A DNA stretch of 64,000 nucleotides from Glutamicibacter halophytocola (lineage in GTDB: Bacteria; Actinomycetota; Actinomycetes; Actinomycetales; Micrococcaceae): NCBI RefSeq assembly GCF_001302565.1, contig NZ_CP012750.1, forward strand, positions 186,001-250,000, written 5' to 3'. The position numbers and the translations under genes are program-made. Shown in pieces: positions 46,362 to 54,511 of this stretch. The notes under the pieces are model-generated. The model did no database searches. It was not told the origin of the DNA and saw nothing but the letters and a program-made list of their open reading frames with translations. Within the stretch, counting starts at the first letter, position 1; every line of letters starts with the position of its first letter.

Positions 46362-46467
46362 CGCAGGAATTATTACTGAAGAGTTTTAGTCGAGCATCTG
46401 GATTAGTTACATTTTTGCGCATACGCTGTTAATCGGTTATGAAAATGTGATCTGGGAGTGAGTGGCT

Positions 46468-47910
46468 GTGAATCGTCGTCATCAAGTGAACCATGATCTA
46501 TTGCTGCCTGGATTACCCCGACGCAAAAAACCTGTGGTCATCTGGACGACCTCTATAGTTGCTGCCTTCGCGCTGACGGGAGCGTTGGCTATTCCCCTCG
46601 TGGCGCAGCCCGCTGATTCGCGTCAGGGCGACGTTCCGGTATCGATGGAAGCTATCGCTGACTACTCGGTCGGCGATGGTCCCGTTTTTGTCAGTGGCGA
46701 TGCCCCACTGAATGCCTTTGGAGCTTCCGGCAAGGAACTGGCTATTGATGGGCGTCCAGTTGGCATGATTGAGGGCGCCGCCGAGACATCTGAATCGAGC
46801 AGCGCCAGCGAAGATTCCACCGCGTTGCTGGCCGGAACCGTTGGCGAACTTGGCAAGCTTCCCGGGGACTTGCAGCTGATGCACCCGGTGACGACCCGCC
46901 GCATTTCCAGCCCTTACGGTTGGCGCGCGAACCCCACCGGCCCGGGCAACCAGATCCATATCGGCCAGGACTACCCAATTTCTTGCGGTTCGCCGGTTTA
47001 CGCTGCCGAAGACGGCACCGTCTCGGTCTCGGCATGGGCTGGGCACTCCGGCATGCGCGTGACCATTGACCATGGGTTCAACGTCCAAACCGGTTACAGC
47101 CATAACTCAAAACTGATCGCCAAGGTTGGCCAGAGCGTGAAGCAGGGCGAATTGATCGCGCTCGCCGGAACCACGGGCAACTCCACCGGCTGCCACGTGC
47201 ACTTTGAAGTCATCATCGATGGGCGCTGGCATGACCCTCGCAACTACCTGCCTCTGATCCCGGGCCAGCGCAATGCAATGATCGATTCCCAGCGGCTGAC
47301 CGTCAACGCGAACAGCGCGCCGAAAGGAAACGGTTCGCAGAATTCTGGCCAATCCAATCATGCTCCAGATCCGGACATCGTAGTTCCGGAGAACGACACT
47401 CCATATGTTCCTTCTCCGAAGCCGCGCCCTACGCCGACCAAGTCGGCCAAGCCGACGCCAAGCCAGAGCGATGAAGAGAGCAAGAGCCCTACGGGTTCGA
47501 AGAGCCCGAGCGAATCCACCTCGCCGTCCAAGAGCGAGACCGAGGCCCCGACGACTAGCGGGCCGCCGTCCTCTACCGCTCCGACGACAGAACAGCCAAC
47601 AGGCACCAAGTCGCCAGACGAGTCATCGGTTCCCCCGACATCGGATTCCCCGACAACCTCTGTTTCTCCATCGCGGGAATCATCGACGACGGTGACGCCT
47701 GAGGGATCGGCTGAACCTGATAAGAGTTCGTTCAAGGCAGTCGAGGAATCTTCGTCTGAACAGACTTCTGGCAGCCCGACAAGCCGTACAGGTGCTACGA
47801 GCAGTTCGCCAGCCACGACGTCGGAACCTTCAGTATCGAATTCCTTGAGCCTTGAGGTCTCGATTGATCCGAGCGAAGGTGCAAGTTTGTCAGCATTCAT
47901 TGGTGAATAG
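46468..47910 (+). CDS. Membrane-anchored or secreted M23 peptidase with Ser/Thr/Pro tail
   Basis: About 480 residues. A basic N-terminus (PGLPRRKKP) and one hydrophobic segment (about 25-45) give a signal anchor. The LytM/M23 domain lies at about 135-270, with zinc ligands in QIHIGQDYPI (H and D) and GCHVHFEV (HxH). The remaining 170 residues are a Ser/Thr/Pro low-complexity tail with no cell-wall-binding motif that I recognise. It would cut peptide bonds in peptidoglycan outside the membrane. GGGAG is 9 bases from GTG 46468 and only 3 from the in-frame GTG 46462. Confidence 0.9.
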   Translation: MNRRHQVNHDLLLPGLPRRKKPVVIWTTSIVAAFALTGALAIPLVAQPADSRQGDVPVSMEAIADYSVGDGPVFVSGDAPLNAFGASGKELAIDGRPVGMIEGAAETSESSSASEDSTALLAGTVGELGKLPGDLQLMHPVTTRRISSPYGWRANPTGPGNQIHIGQDYPISCGSPVYAAEDGTVSVSAWAGHSGMRVTIDHGFNVQTGYSHNSKLIAKVGQSVKQGELIALAGTTGNSTGCHVHFEVIIDGRWHDPRNYLPLIPGQRNAMIDSQRLTVNANSAPKGNGSQNSGQSNHAPDPDIVVPENDTPYVPSPKPRPTPTKSAKPTPSQSDEESKSPTGSKSPSESTSPSKSETEAPTTSGPPSSTAPTTEQPTGTKSPDESSVPPTSDSPTTSVSPSRESSTTVTPEGSAEPDKSSFKAVEESSSEQTSGSPTSRTGATSSSPATTSEPSVSNSLSLEVSIDPSEGASLSAFIGE

Positions 47911-47923
47911 CCAACAACTGTCT

Positions 47924-47980
47924 AGACGGCGGCCGCCGGGGGCGAGTGTTCCACTCGTTCCCGGCGGCCGCTGTCTTTGC
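47924..47980 (+). terminator. Strong terminator after the M23 gene
   Basis: Long arms from 47924 (AGACGGCGGCCGCCGGG) to 47976 (CCCGGCGGCCGCTGTCT) with few mismatches around the loop TTC, followed by TTTGC. Confidence 0.85.
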
Positions 47981-48107
47981 AGATACGCGGTTCTTTACCG
48001 TGTCACGATATGAGATTTTAGGTAGAGATAGTGACCTAGACGATAGGATGGATGGCGAACCGCCGTCAATGGAGACGCGAAACCTCGCTAATCACCAGGA
48101 GTGAAGC

Positions 48108-49130
48108 ATGCCTATCGCAACCCCCGATAAGTACAATGCCATGATTGATGCTGCCAAGGCAGGCGGCTACGCCTTCCCAGCAGTGAACGTGACCAGCTCG
48201 CAGACCCTGAACGCCGCAATCCGTGGCTTCGCCGAAGCCGAGTCTGACGGCATTATCCAGGTCTCCACTGGCGGTGCCGCCTATTGGTCCGGCGCCTCCA
48301 TCAAGGACATGGTCGCAGGCTCGTTGGGCTTCGCGGCCTTCGCCCGCGAAGTAGCCAAGAACTACGGCGTCAACATCGCACTGCACACCGACCACTGCCC
48401 AGCAGACAAGCTGGACAGCTTCGTGCTGCCACTGCTGGCTGCATCGGAAGCAGAAGTTGCGGCCGGCCGCGACCCATTCTTCAACTCCCACATGTGGGAT
48501 GGTTCGGCTGAAACCCTCGAAGAAAACCTGCGCATCGCTGCAGAGCTGCTTCCACGCACCGCAGCTGCCAAGCAGATCCTCGAAGTTGAAATCGGCGCAG
48601 TGGGCGGCGAAGAAGACGGCGTGGAAAACGCCATCAACGACAAGCTGTACTCCACCGTTGAGGATGCACTGGCAACCATCGATGCCCTGGGTGCTGGCGA
48701 AAAGGGCCGCTACATCACCGCGCTGACCTTCGGCAACGTCCACGGCGTTTACAAGCCAGGCAACGTGAAGCTGCGTCCGGAGATCCTGAAGGACATCCAG
48801 GCTCAGGTTGGCGCCAAGATCGGCAAGGAAAACCCATTCGACCTCGTATTCCACGGTGGTTCGGGCTCCTCCGAGCAGGAAATCGCTGACGCTGTTGCCT
48901 ACGGTGTCATCAAGATGAACATCGATACCGATACCCAGTACGCATTCACCCGTCCGGTAGCCGGCCACATGCTGAGCAACTACGACGGCGTGCTGAAGAT
49001 CGACGGCGAAGTTGGCAACAAGAAGACCTATGACCCACGCGTTTGGGGTGCCAAGGCCGAAGAGTCCATGGCAGCTCGCATCGTAGAAGCTGCGCAGCAG
49101 CTGGGCTCGGCCGGAAAGTCGCTGAAGTAA
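48108..49130 (+). CDS. fbaA: Class II fructose-bisphosphate aldolase
   Basis: A 340-residue zinc-dependent aldolase that interconverts fructose 1,6-bisphosphate with dihydroxyacetone phosphate and glyceraldehyde 3-phosphate. Zinc and substrate motifs seen are NIALHTDHCP, EVEIGAVGGEEDGV, LTFGNVHGVYKPGNV and LVFHGGSGSSEQEI. The N-terminus PIATPDKYNAMIDAAKAGGY is that of the long (E. coli FbaA-like) class IIA group found in actinobacteria. It is followed at 2 bases by the DUF3151 gene. Codon use is strongly biased, as expected for high expression. Confidence 0.97.
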   Translation: MPIATPDKYNAMIDAAKAGGYAFPAVNVTSSQTLNAAIRGFAEAESDGIIQVSTGGAAYWSGASIKDMVAGSLGFAAFAREVAKNYGVNIALHTDHCPADKLDSFVLPLLAASEAEVAAGRDPFFNSHMWDGSAETLEENLRIAAELLPRTAAAKQILEVEIGAVGGEEDGVENAINDKLYSTVEDALATIDALGAGEKGRYITALTFGNVHGVYKPGNVKLRPEILKDIQAQVGAKIGKENPFDLVFHGGSGSSEQEIADAVAYGVIKMNIDTDTQYAFTRPVAGHMLSNYDGVLKIDGEVGNKKTYDPRVWGAKAEESMAARIVEAAQQLGSAGKSLK

Positions 49131-49132
49131 AG

Positions 49133-49549
49133 ATGGCAGGAGAGAACCTGCTGGGCATTCCAGAAACGCTACTCCCAGAAGAGTCTGAGGTCTTGGCGCG
49201 CCTCGAAGCTGGCGATGAGCCAGTTGATTTGGCCGCTAATTTCCCATCTTCTTCCCTGGTGTGGGCGCTGCTGGCCGACGAAGCACATGGCGAAGGCCGC
49301 ACCGTGGAGTCCTACGCGTTCGCGCGCGTGGGCTACCACCGCGGCCTCGACTCGTTGCGCAAGGCCGGATGGCGCGGGCAGGGACCCGTTCCTTGGAGCC
49401 ACGAGCCTAACCGCGGCTTCCTCCGCTCGCTCTACGCGCTGGGTCGTGCGGCCGCAGCCATCGGCGAAGCTGAAGAAGTTGATCGAATCGGCAAATTCCT
49501 GAACGATTCGGATGCTTCGGCCAAGGCTGAAATCGAAGCTGGCAAGTAA
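49133..49549 (+). CDS. DUF3151 family protein
   Basis: A 138-residue actinobacteria-specific protein of unknown function. LLPEESEVLARLEAGDEP, SLVWALLADEAHGEGRTVES, YAFARVGYHRGLDSLRKAGW and the sequence VPWSHEPNRGFLRSLYALG are typical of DUF3151, which is commonly encoded next to fba, as it is here. The 2-base gap implies cotranscription with fba. A terminator follows. Confidence 0.93.
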   Translation: MAGENLLGIPETLLPEESEVLARLEAGDEPVDLAANFPSSSLVWALLADEAHGEGRTVESYAFARVGYHRGLDSLRKAGWRGQGPVPWSHEPNRGFLRSLYALGRAAAAIGEAEEVDRIGKFLNDSDASAKAEIEAGK

Positions 49550-49566
49550 GCAACCGCAGTATCGCC

Positions 49567-49605
49567 AAACGGCGGCTCGTCCCATTACGGGACGAGTCGC
49601 CGTTT
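49567..49605 (+). terminator. Terminator of the fba operon
   Basis: 17-base arms (49567-49583 and 49589-49605; AAACGGCGGCTCGTCCC and its complement with one G-T pair) with loop ATTAC. Confidence 0.85.
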
Positions 49606-49744
49606 GTCATAATCGGGCATTGTCTACAAGCAGCGTGACCGGCGAATCATCGTATTTCAACAGCTGGAATCTTATAACTTCAGGTCATGAAGCATTCAGT
49701 AATATGAGGACTTTCTCATCCTGTTCTACATTTGTCTTCATTCT

Positions 49745-49766
49745 GCTCACCTAAAGTTCACTTAGA
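49745..49766 (+). promoter_or_regulatory. 11-bp direct repeats, candidate response regulator site
   Basis: GCTCACCTAAA followed directly by GTTCACTTAGA, 36 bases before the DUF4956 gene. The 11-base period and the GTTCAC core resemble the direct repeats bound by OmpR/PhoB-type regulators, including actinobacterial PHO boxes. A regulator of that family is encoded at 51306-51974. Confidence 0.5.
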
Positions 49767-49802
49767 AGGGATCATCGCTTCACATCATTGAAAGGGATAA
49801 GA

Positions 49803-50474
49803 ATGTTGTCTTTCTGGACAGGCCTGGCCTCAAACATCATCGGCATTACCGTGCTGGTGTACTTCGTATACTTCCGTCGCCACTTCCGCCGCGATTTGGT
49901 GCTTGCGTACATCGCATTGAGCATGGGCATCTTCGCGGTGACCCTGCTTCTTTCCGGCAGCGGGGCAGGAATGGGGCTGGGGCTCGGACTCTTCGGCATC
50001 CTTTCCATCATTCGCCTTCGGTCAGACACGCTGACCCAGGAAGAAGTTGCCTACTACTTCATATCGCTGGCCATCGGACTGGTCAACGGACTGCACCCAG
50101 ATCCAGCGTGGTTGGCCCCTTCGGCCACCGCGGCTCTGGTGCTCGTCATGTTCCTCGCCGATCACCCAAGTTTCGCCCCACGTACCGAACGCCAGACGGT
50201 CACCTTGGAAAAGGCCTACCCGAAAAAGCCTGAACTTCAAGCTGCGCTCGAAGAACTGCTAGATGCCAAGGTTCTGCGCACCGTGGTGGTCGAGCTGGAC
50301 ATGGTTCGCGATCTGACCATAGTAGATGTTCGGTTCCGCACAAATGCCGCTTCAGCTGCCAAATCGGATAGCAGCTTCGCCCACGCGGGAACATTCGAAC
50401 TGGCCAATGGACAAAGCACAGCAGGGAATTCTTCTTCGCAGAACGGAACCAAGCAGGATACGTGGTCCCGATGA
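49803..50474 (+). CDS. DUF4956 integral membrane protein
   Basis: A 223-residue protein. Hydrophobic segments lie at about 5-23, 36-55, 60-75, 92-108 and 110-125, with the conserved glycine-rich LGLGLFGILSIIRLRSDTLT followed by QEEVAYYFISLAIGLVNG, the hallmark of DUF4956. A soluble C-terminal domain (about 130-190) follows. ATG 49803 has AAAGGG upstream. It overlaps the VTC-domain gene by 4 bases. In other bacteria DUF4956 and VTC proteins occur together, sometimes with CotH-like proteins. The role is unproven, but a membrane partner of the polymerase is a fair guess. Confidence 0.9.
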   Translation: MLSFWTGLASNIIGITVLVYFVYFRRHFRRDLVLAYIALSMGIFAVTLLLSGSGAGMGLGLGLFGILSIIRLRSDTLTQEEVAYYFISLAIGLVNGLHPDPAWLAPSATAALVLVMFLADHPSFAPRTERQTVTLEKAYPKKPELQAALEELLDAKVLRTVVVELDMVRDLTIVDVRFRTNAASAAKSDSSFAHAGTFELANGQSTAGNSSSQNGTKQDTWSR

Positions 50475-51289
50475 CCGCGCTGGATAGCCGCACTCGAAGT
50501 GCTATCTCGGCTGGCGCCCGCACTGCGCTGGAAGAAGCTGTGGCGCATCGCGAACCAATCAGCTTGCAGGAAGTCGTTTCCGAAGCTGCCCTGCAGACGC
50601 GTGTTGACAAGAAATTCGTGCTCACGCCCCAGCAGTTCACCGCATTATCGGAACGACTGGGCGAGAAATTCAAGATCATGCAGATCGATGGCCTGCGAAC
50701 TTTCCGGTATGAATCCGTTTACTTCGATACCGAGGACTTCGAGCAGTATCGGGCTCACCGCCAGGGCCGGCGCAGACGCTACAAAGTTCGTTCACGAACC
50801 TATGCCGATACCGGATTGTCGATGTTTGAAATCAAGACCAAGGGATTGCGCGGGGCCACCGTGAAACACCGGATCCAGCAGGAGATGCACGAGGCTGGAA
50901 AACTGACCGTGGATAACCTGCAGTTCCTGGGCTCGGTGCTGCACAGCGAATACGGCCAACAAGTCCCCGAACTGCATCCGGTGCTAGACAGCGCCTACAC
51001 GCGGGCCACCTTCGTGAACCCGATCGATTCTGAACGCCTGACCTGCGATGTCGAATTGGAATACGCCAACGCCAATAAGCAGATCAACGGGCCGGATCTC
51101 ATTGTTGTCGAGACGAAGTCCGCTGATGGTCGAGGAGCCTCAGACCGGGCACTGGCAGAGCTGGGCATTCGCGAAGTATCAATGTCCAAGTACTGCATCG
51201 GCGTGGCTCTGCTGAATCCGCATCTTCCCGCGAACCGCTGGAGCAGGTTGTTGCAGCAGAATTTTGTCCCGGATCCAACGCTGGGCTAA
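50471..51289 (+). CDS. VTC-domain (polyphosphate polymerase superfamily) protein
   Basis: A 272-residue protein with the triphosphate-tunnel fold of the VTC4 catalytic domain. Basic and acidic tunnel residues appear in order: RVDKKFVL, FRYESVYFDTEDFEQYRAHR, RRYKVRSRTY, MFEIKTKG, VKHRI, DVELEYAN, LIVVETKSADG and SMSKYCIG. The yeast VTC4 enzyme makes polyphosphate from ATP; bacterial members are much less studied. Coupled by ATGA to the DUF4956 membrane protein. Convergent with the two-component system, 16 bases away. Confidence 0.92.
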   Translation: MTALDSRTRSAISAGARTALEEAVAHREPISLQEVVSEAALQTRVDKKFVLTPQQFTALSERLGEKFKIMQIDGLRTFRYESVYFDTEDFEQYRAHRQGRRRRYKVRSRTYADTGLSMFEIKTKGLRGATVKHRIQQEMHEAGKLTVDNLQFLGSVLHSEYGQQVPELHPVLDSAYTRATFVNPIDSERLTCDVELEYANANKQINGPDLIVVETKSADGRGASDRALAELGIREVSMSKYCIGVALLNPHLPANRWSRLLQQNFVPDPTLG

Positions 51290-51305
51290 CCCGTGCTCCG
51301 TCCAA

Positions 51306-51974
51306 CTATTTTGAGGCCGCTAGCCGGTAGCCGAATCCGCGGACGGTCTCGAAGCGTGACGAGCCGAGTTTGTTGCGAAGGTAGCGGACGTAAACGTCTA
51401 CGACGTTGGAACCAGGATCAAAATCGTAGCCCCAAACCCGTGAAAGCAGCTGTTCGCGGCTGAGCACCTGGCCAGGGTTGCGCAAGAAGGCCTCGGTAAG
51501 CGCGAATTCACGGGCGGAAAGATCTACCTCCGTTGAATCCACCGTAACTCGTCTGCGTAGCAGATCCATGTGCAGGTTTTCATGAGTCAAGGAAGAAGCT
51601 TCAGGGGCGTGGTCGTCGGACCGCAACCGCAGCCGAACCCGGGCAAGCAGCTCATCAAAATGGAATGGCTTGGCCATGTAGTCATCGGCGCCATTTTGCA
51701 GTCCGGCGACAGTATCCTCAACGCTTCCGCGAGCGGTCAGAATGATGACCGGGATGGTGATGTGCGCTGCCCGCAGCCGGCGCAGGACAGAGAAGCCGTC
51801 TTCGTCCGGCAAGCCCAAATCCAAGATGATCAATTCGTGATCGCCGTCGAGCGCTTGGGTGAATCCGTCGTGGCCGGTCTGGGCAATGGAGGAGGTCAGA
51901 CCGGCGGCCCGCAGTCCTTTTGCGACAAAGGAGCTGATGCGAGGTTCATCTTCTACGATCAATATTTGGCTCAT
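51306..51974 (-). CDS. OmpR/PhoB-type response regulator
   Basis: A 222-residue regulator. The receiver domain (1-120) has the acidic pocket VEDEPR, the phospho-acceptor Asp in LIILDLGLPDEDG, Thr in VIILTARGS and Lys in MAKPFHFDEL. The winged-helix effector domain (about 130-222) has VDLSAREFALTEAFLRNPGQ and VDVYVRYLRNKLG. Its start overlaps the histidine kinase stop by 4 bases. It ends 16 bases from the VTC gene. The repeats at 49745 and 53871 are candidate binding sites. Confidence 0.95.
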   Translation of the reverse strand: MSQILIVEDEPRISSFVAKGLRAAGLTSSIAQTGHDGFTQALDGDHELIILDLGLPDEDGFSVLRRLRAAHITIPVIILTARGSVEDTVAGLQNGADDYMAKPFHFDELLARVRLRLRSDDHAPEASSLTHENLHMDLLRRRVTVDSTEVDLSAREFALTEAFLRNPGQVLSREQLLSRVWGYDFDPGSNVVDVYVRYLRNKLGSSRFETVRGFGYRLAASK

Positions 51975-53419
51975 TCTTCCTTGCTTCCTGTCGACAGCGG
52001 CAAATCAATATAGAACGTGGAACCGTTTTTTGGCTCCGAGTTTACCCAGACGCGTCCACCGTGGGTTTCGGCGATAGCTTGCACGATATTCAGGCCCAAA
52101 CCGGAGCCCGAGGAGCGCGCAGAATTCTGCCCGCGGCCAAAGCGTTCAAAGATGCGTTCCAAATCATCAGAGCGAATGCCGATACCGGCATCGGATACCC
52201 ACCAGCGCAGGGTGGTCTCTCCACGGCCGTTCCGCAAGATCTCGTTTCCCAGGGCAATACGGCTATTCTCTTCCGAGAATTTCACCGCGTTGGCGCATAG
52301 CTGCAACATGGCCTGGGTCAAGCGTGCCGGGTCCAATCGGACCGTAGCCTCGGTGCGGTAGTCGATGCGCCATTGGCGCTGGCCCAGCCCGCGGGCCTTA
52401 TCCAGGATGTCGTCAAGCAGCTTGCCTACCTGGACCGGCTCAATTTGCAGGAAGTCTGTGCGGTTGGTCTTGGCGAGTGTCACCAGGTCATTGATGAGCA
52501 GGGACATGCGACCCAGCTCGTCCATGGCGATATCGCGGCTCTGCTCCACATCCTGCGGGTCATGGGGATCCATGAGCTCCAGGTGGCCATTGATGATCGT
52601 CACCGGGGTGCGAAGCTCATGTCCCACGTCGTCCAGCAGCTGGCGTTGGGCTTTCAGCGCGCCATCGAGGCGGTCCAGCATTTCATTAATCGTGACGGTC
52701 AAATCCGCGAACTCGTCATTGCCGGAGACTTCAATGCGCTGGGAAACATCGGTTTCGGAGATCTGCTGCGCGGTGGTCTGCAATCTGCGAATCGGCTCCA
52801 GCATTCGTCCCACAACCAGCCACGCAGCCAGGGCCGACAACAACATGACCGAAGCACCCACAGCACTGTAGATCATGAAGTTCCGGTCATTTGCTATAGC
52901 CTCGGCCGAGTAGTCATAGGCCAAGACAAAGGAGCCGCGCTCGCGGTCGGCAGGCAAGCTTACCGGGACCACGACAGCACGATAGGTGGCGACGTCAGTC
53001 TTGACGGTGCCGAGCCGAATATGATTGCTGGCTTGAACGTTGAAGGCCCATTCGATGAATTCGGGGTCGTCTTCCAGCCGGATGCCCACTATATCCGGCG
53101 CAGTCCAGCGCACCTCCTTGCCAACCAGGGAAACCATTCCTTGCTTAGGGGAGGGGAGGGTGCGCTGCATGGCGATGTAGAGCAGGTCCTCGGCATGCTC
53201 GAATCGTTTCATGGTCCGCGGGTCAACACCCGTTTCGGTCAGCACGCCGAATTCTTTGACGGACCGTGAAAGGGATTCATCAAGTCGTTCATTGAGTTCA
53301 TGGCGTTGCACAGCGAAGCTTGCAGCACCAGCAGCAACAAGAGCCAGGCCGACCAAGAGCAACATGCCGGTTAGCACGCGAGCGCGGATGGACCATCGGC
53401 GTTCGGGTGCTTTAGTCAT
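51971..53419 (-). CDS. Membrane histidine kinase
   Basis: A 482-residue sensor kinase with TM1 at about 13-33, an extracytoplasmic sensor (about 34-185), TM2 at about 190-212, a HAMP domain (about 212-265), a HisKA domain with the phospho-acceptor His in LLDDVGHELRTPVTI, and a HATPase domain with the N box (LCANAVKF), DAGIGI, and GSGLGLNIVQAIAE. The architecture is that of CseC/MprB-like kinases. It overlaps the preceding acidic-tail gene by 8 bases, so the sensor, its regulator and that protein are made together. Confidence 0.95.
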   Translation of the reverse strand: MTKAPERRWSIRARVLTGMLLLVGLALVAAGAASFAVQRHELNERLDESLSRSVKEFGVLTETGVDPRTMKRFEHAEDLLYIAMQRTLPSPKQGMVSLVGKEVRWTAPDIVGIRLEDDPEFIEWAFNVQASNHIRLGTVKTDVATYRAVVVPVSLPADRERGSFVLAYDYSAEAIANDRNFMIYSAVGASVMLLSALAAWLVVGRMLEPIRRLQTTAQQISETDVSQRIEVSGNDEFADLTVTINEMLDRLDGALKAQRQLLDDVGHELRTPVTIINGHLELMDPHDPQDVEQSRDIAMDELGRMSLLINDLVTLAKTNRTDFLQIEPVQVGKLLDDILDKARGLGQRQWRIDYRTEATVRLDPARLTQAMLQLCANAVKFSEENSRIALGNEILRNGRGETTLRWWVSDAGIGIRSDDLERIFERFGRGQNSARSSGSGLGLNIVQAIAETHGGRVWVNSEPKNGSTFYIDLPLSTGSKEE

Positions 53420-53861
53420 CGTCGCCTACGTCGTCGGCCGCATCGTCGTCATCGGCTTCGTAATCATCATCGTCGTCGTCATCGTAGTTTTGGCTACCTG
53501 AGGGAGGCAATGGCGTGACGGTTTTCTTAGGCGGAGCGGGCGCTGTTGGTTTGGGCTTAACCGTTGCGGTGGGTTTTGGCGACGGATTTTTCGTTGAACT
53601 GCTTGGTTTAGGCGTTGTGGACGGAGTAGGCGTTGGCTTGGCAGTTGTAGACTCTGACGGACTCGGTGACCGCGTCGGTCCGTTGGGCACGCCGCTGGTG
53701 TGGGAAGGAGGATCTTCTTTGAAGATGAACCCTTCGCCTAGATCCTGGTCCGAAGGCCCGCCCATGGCGCGGCTGATTCCAAAGATGCCCAAGCCGATCA
53801 CCGCCACTACGGCGAATGAAGCCACAATGCGGCGCAACGTTTCCTTTCCCATGCCACCCAT
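53412..53861 (-). CDS. Membrane-anchored protein with an aspartate-rich tail
   Basis: A 149-residue protein of no known family. One hydrophobic segment (about 13-33) anchors it. A Pro/Ser/Thr/Lys linker (about 55-120) rich in PTPTPSTTPKPSSSTK-type sequence follows, then a C-terminal tail of 24 residues of which about 17 are Asp or Glu, with a run of seven Asp. The tail is predicted to lie outside the membrane and could bind calcium or other cations. The gene overlaps the histidine kinase gene by 8 bases, so it may tune or feed the sensor. ATG 53852 is an alternative start. Confidence 0.8.
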   Translation of the reverse strand: MGGMGKETLRRIVASFAVVAVIGLGIFGISRAMGGPSDQDLGEGFIFKEDPPSHTSGVPNGPTRSPSPSESTTAKPTPTPSTTPKPSSSTKNPSPKPTATVKPKPTAPAPPKKTVTPLPPSGSQNYDDDDDDDYEADDDDAADDVGDDD

Positions 53862-53870
53862 TGTTCCGGA

Positions 53871-53892
53871 TGCACATGAGATCTAGATGAGA
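53871..53892 (-). promoter_or_regulatory. 11-bp direct repeats upstream of the two-component operon
   Basis: On the minus strand TCTCATCTAGA is followed at once by TCTCATGTGCA. The first unit agrees with GCTCACCTAAA at 49745-49755 at 8 of 11 bases. The site lies 10 bases before the acidic-tail gene. Confidence 0.4.
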
Positions 53893-53921
53893 GCTGCCGA
53901 TAGATGACGGTACGGGCTCAG

Positions 53922-54407
53922 CTAGCGCAGATGCTCAAAAATGATCACTGTTTGGGTTGAAGAAAACGCCCGGTTAGACCCCAGATGCGAAGCGACAAAG
54001 GTCCGCAGATCATCGATGCTCCGGGTAGCTACCCGAACCAGCAGATCGGGGGATCCGCCCAATACGAAGACTTCTTTTACTTCGGGCAACCGTTGCAAGG
54101 ATTTTGCGGAGGAGAGCAACCGGTCCCGGGCTGACGGCGATACGAGTACAGAAATCATTGCATTGACCGTGACACCAAGCAGTTTTTCATTGATAGCCGT
54201 GTGGTACCCGGTAATGATTCCGGCCGAGGACAAGGCTTTGACCCGTCCAAGACAGGTTGATGGAGCCACGCCAACTTTCGCGGCGAGAATATTGTTGGGG
54301 ATCCGGGCGTCCTGGCTCAGCTCAGAGAGGATCGCCAGATCGGTGGCATCAACGCGAACAGGATTCGGAACAGCTTCGCCTTGCACTTCCCAGAGGGAAT
54401 TTTCCAC
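53922..54407 (-). CDS. Lrp/AsnC-family regulator
   Basis: A 161-residue regulator. The HTH is at about 20-65 (VDATDLAILSELSQDARIPN, VGVAPSTCLGRVKALSSAGI) and the RAM ligand-binding domain follows (MISVLVSPSARDRL, VKEVFVLGGSPDLLVRVATR). It is divergent from kynureninase with 104 bases between, the usual arrangement of the KynR-type activator that responds to kynurenine. Control of kynU is therefore likely. Confidence 0.93.
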   Translation of the reverse strand: MENSLWEVQGEAVPNPVRVDATDLAILSELSQDARIPNNILAAKVGVAPSTCLGRVKALSSAGIITGYHTAINEKLLGVTVNAMISVLVSPSARDRLLSSAKSLQRLPEVKEVFVLGGSPDLLVRVATRSIDDLRTFVASHLGSNRAFSSTQTVIIFEHLR

Positions 54408-54511
54408 GGATATCTCAATTCATTCTTTATTAAAGTTCGGATTCAGTCGCATAATCTCGTGTTCGATTCTACGATGTCTACAGTGCAGAGAACCGAAATC
54501 TTAGGAGCAAA

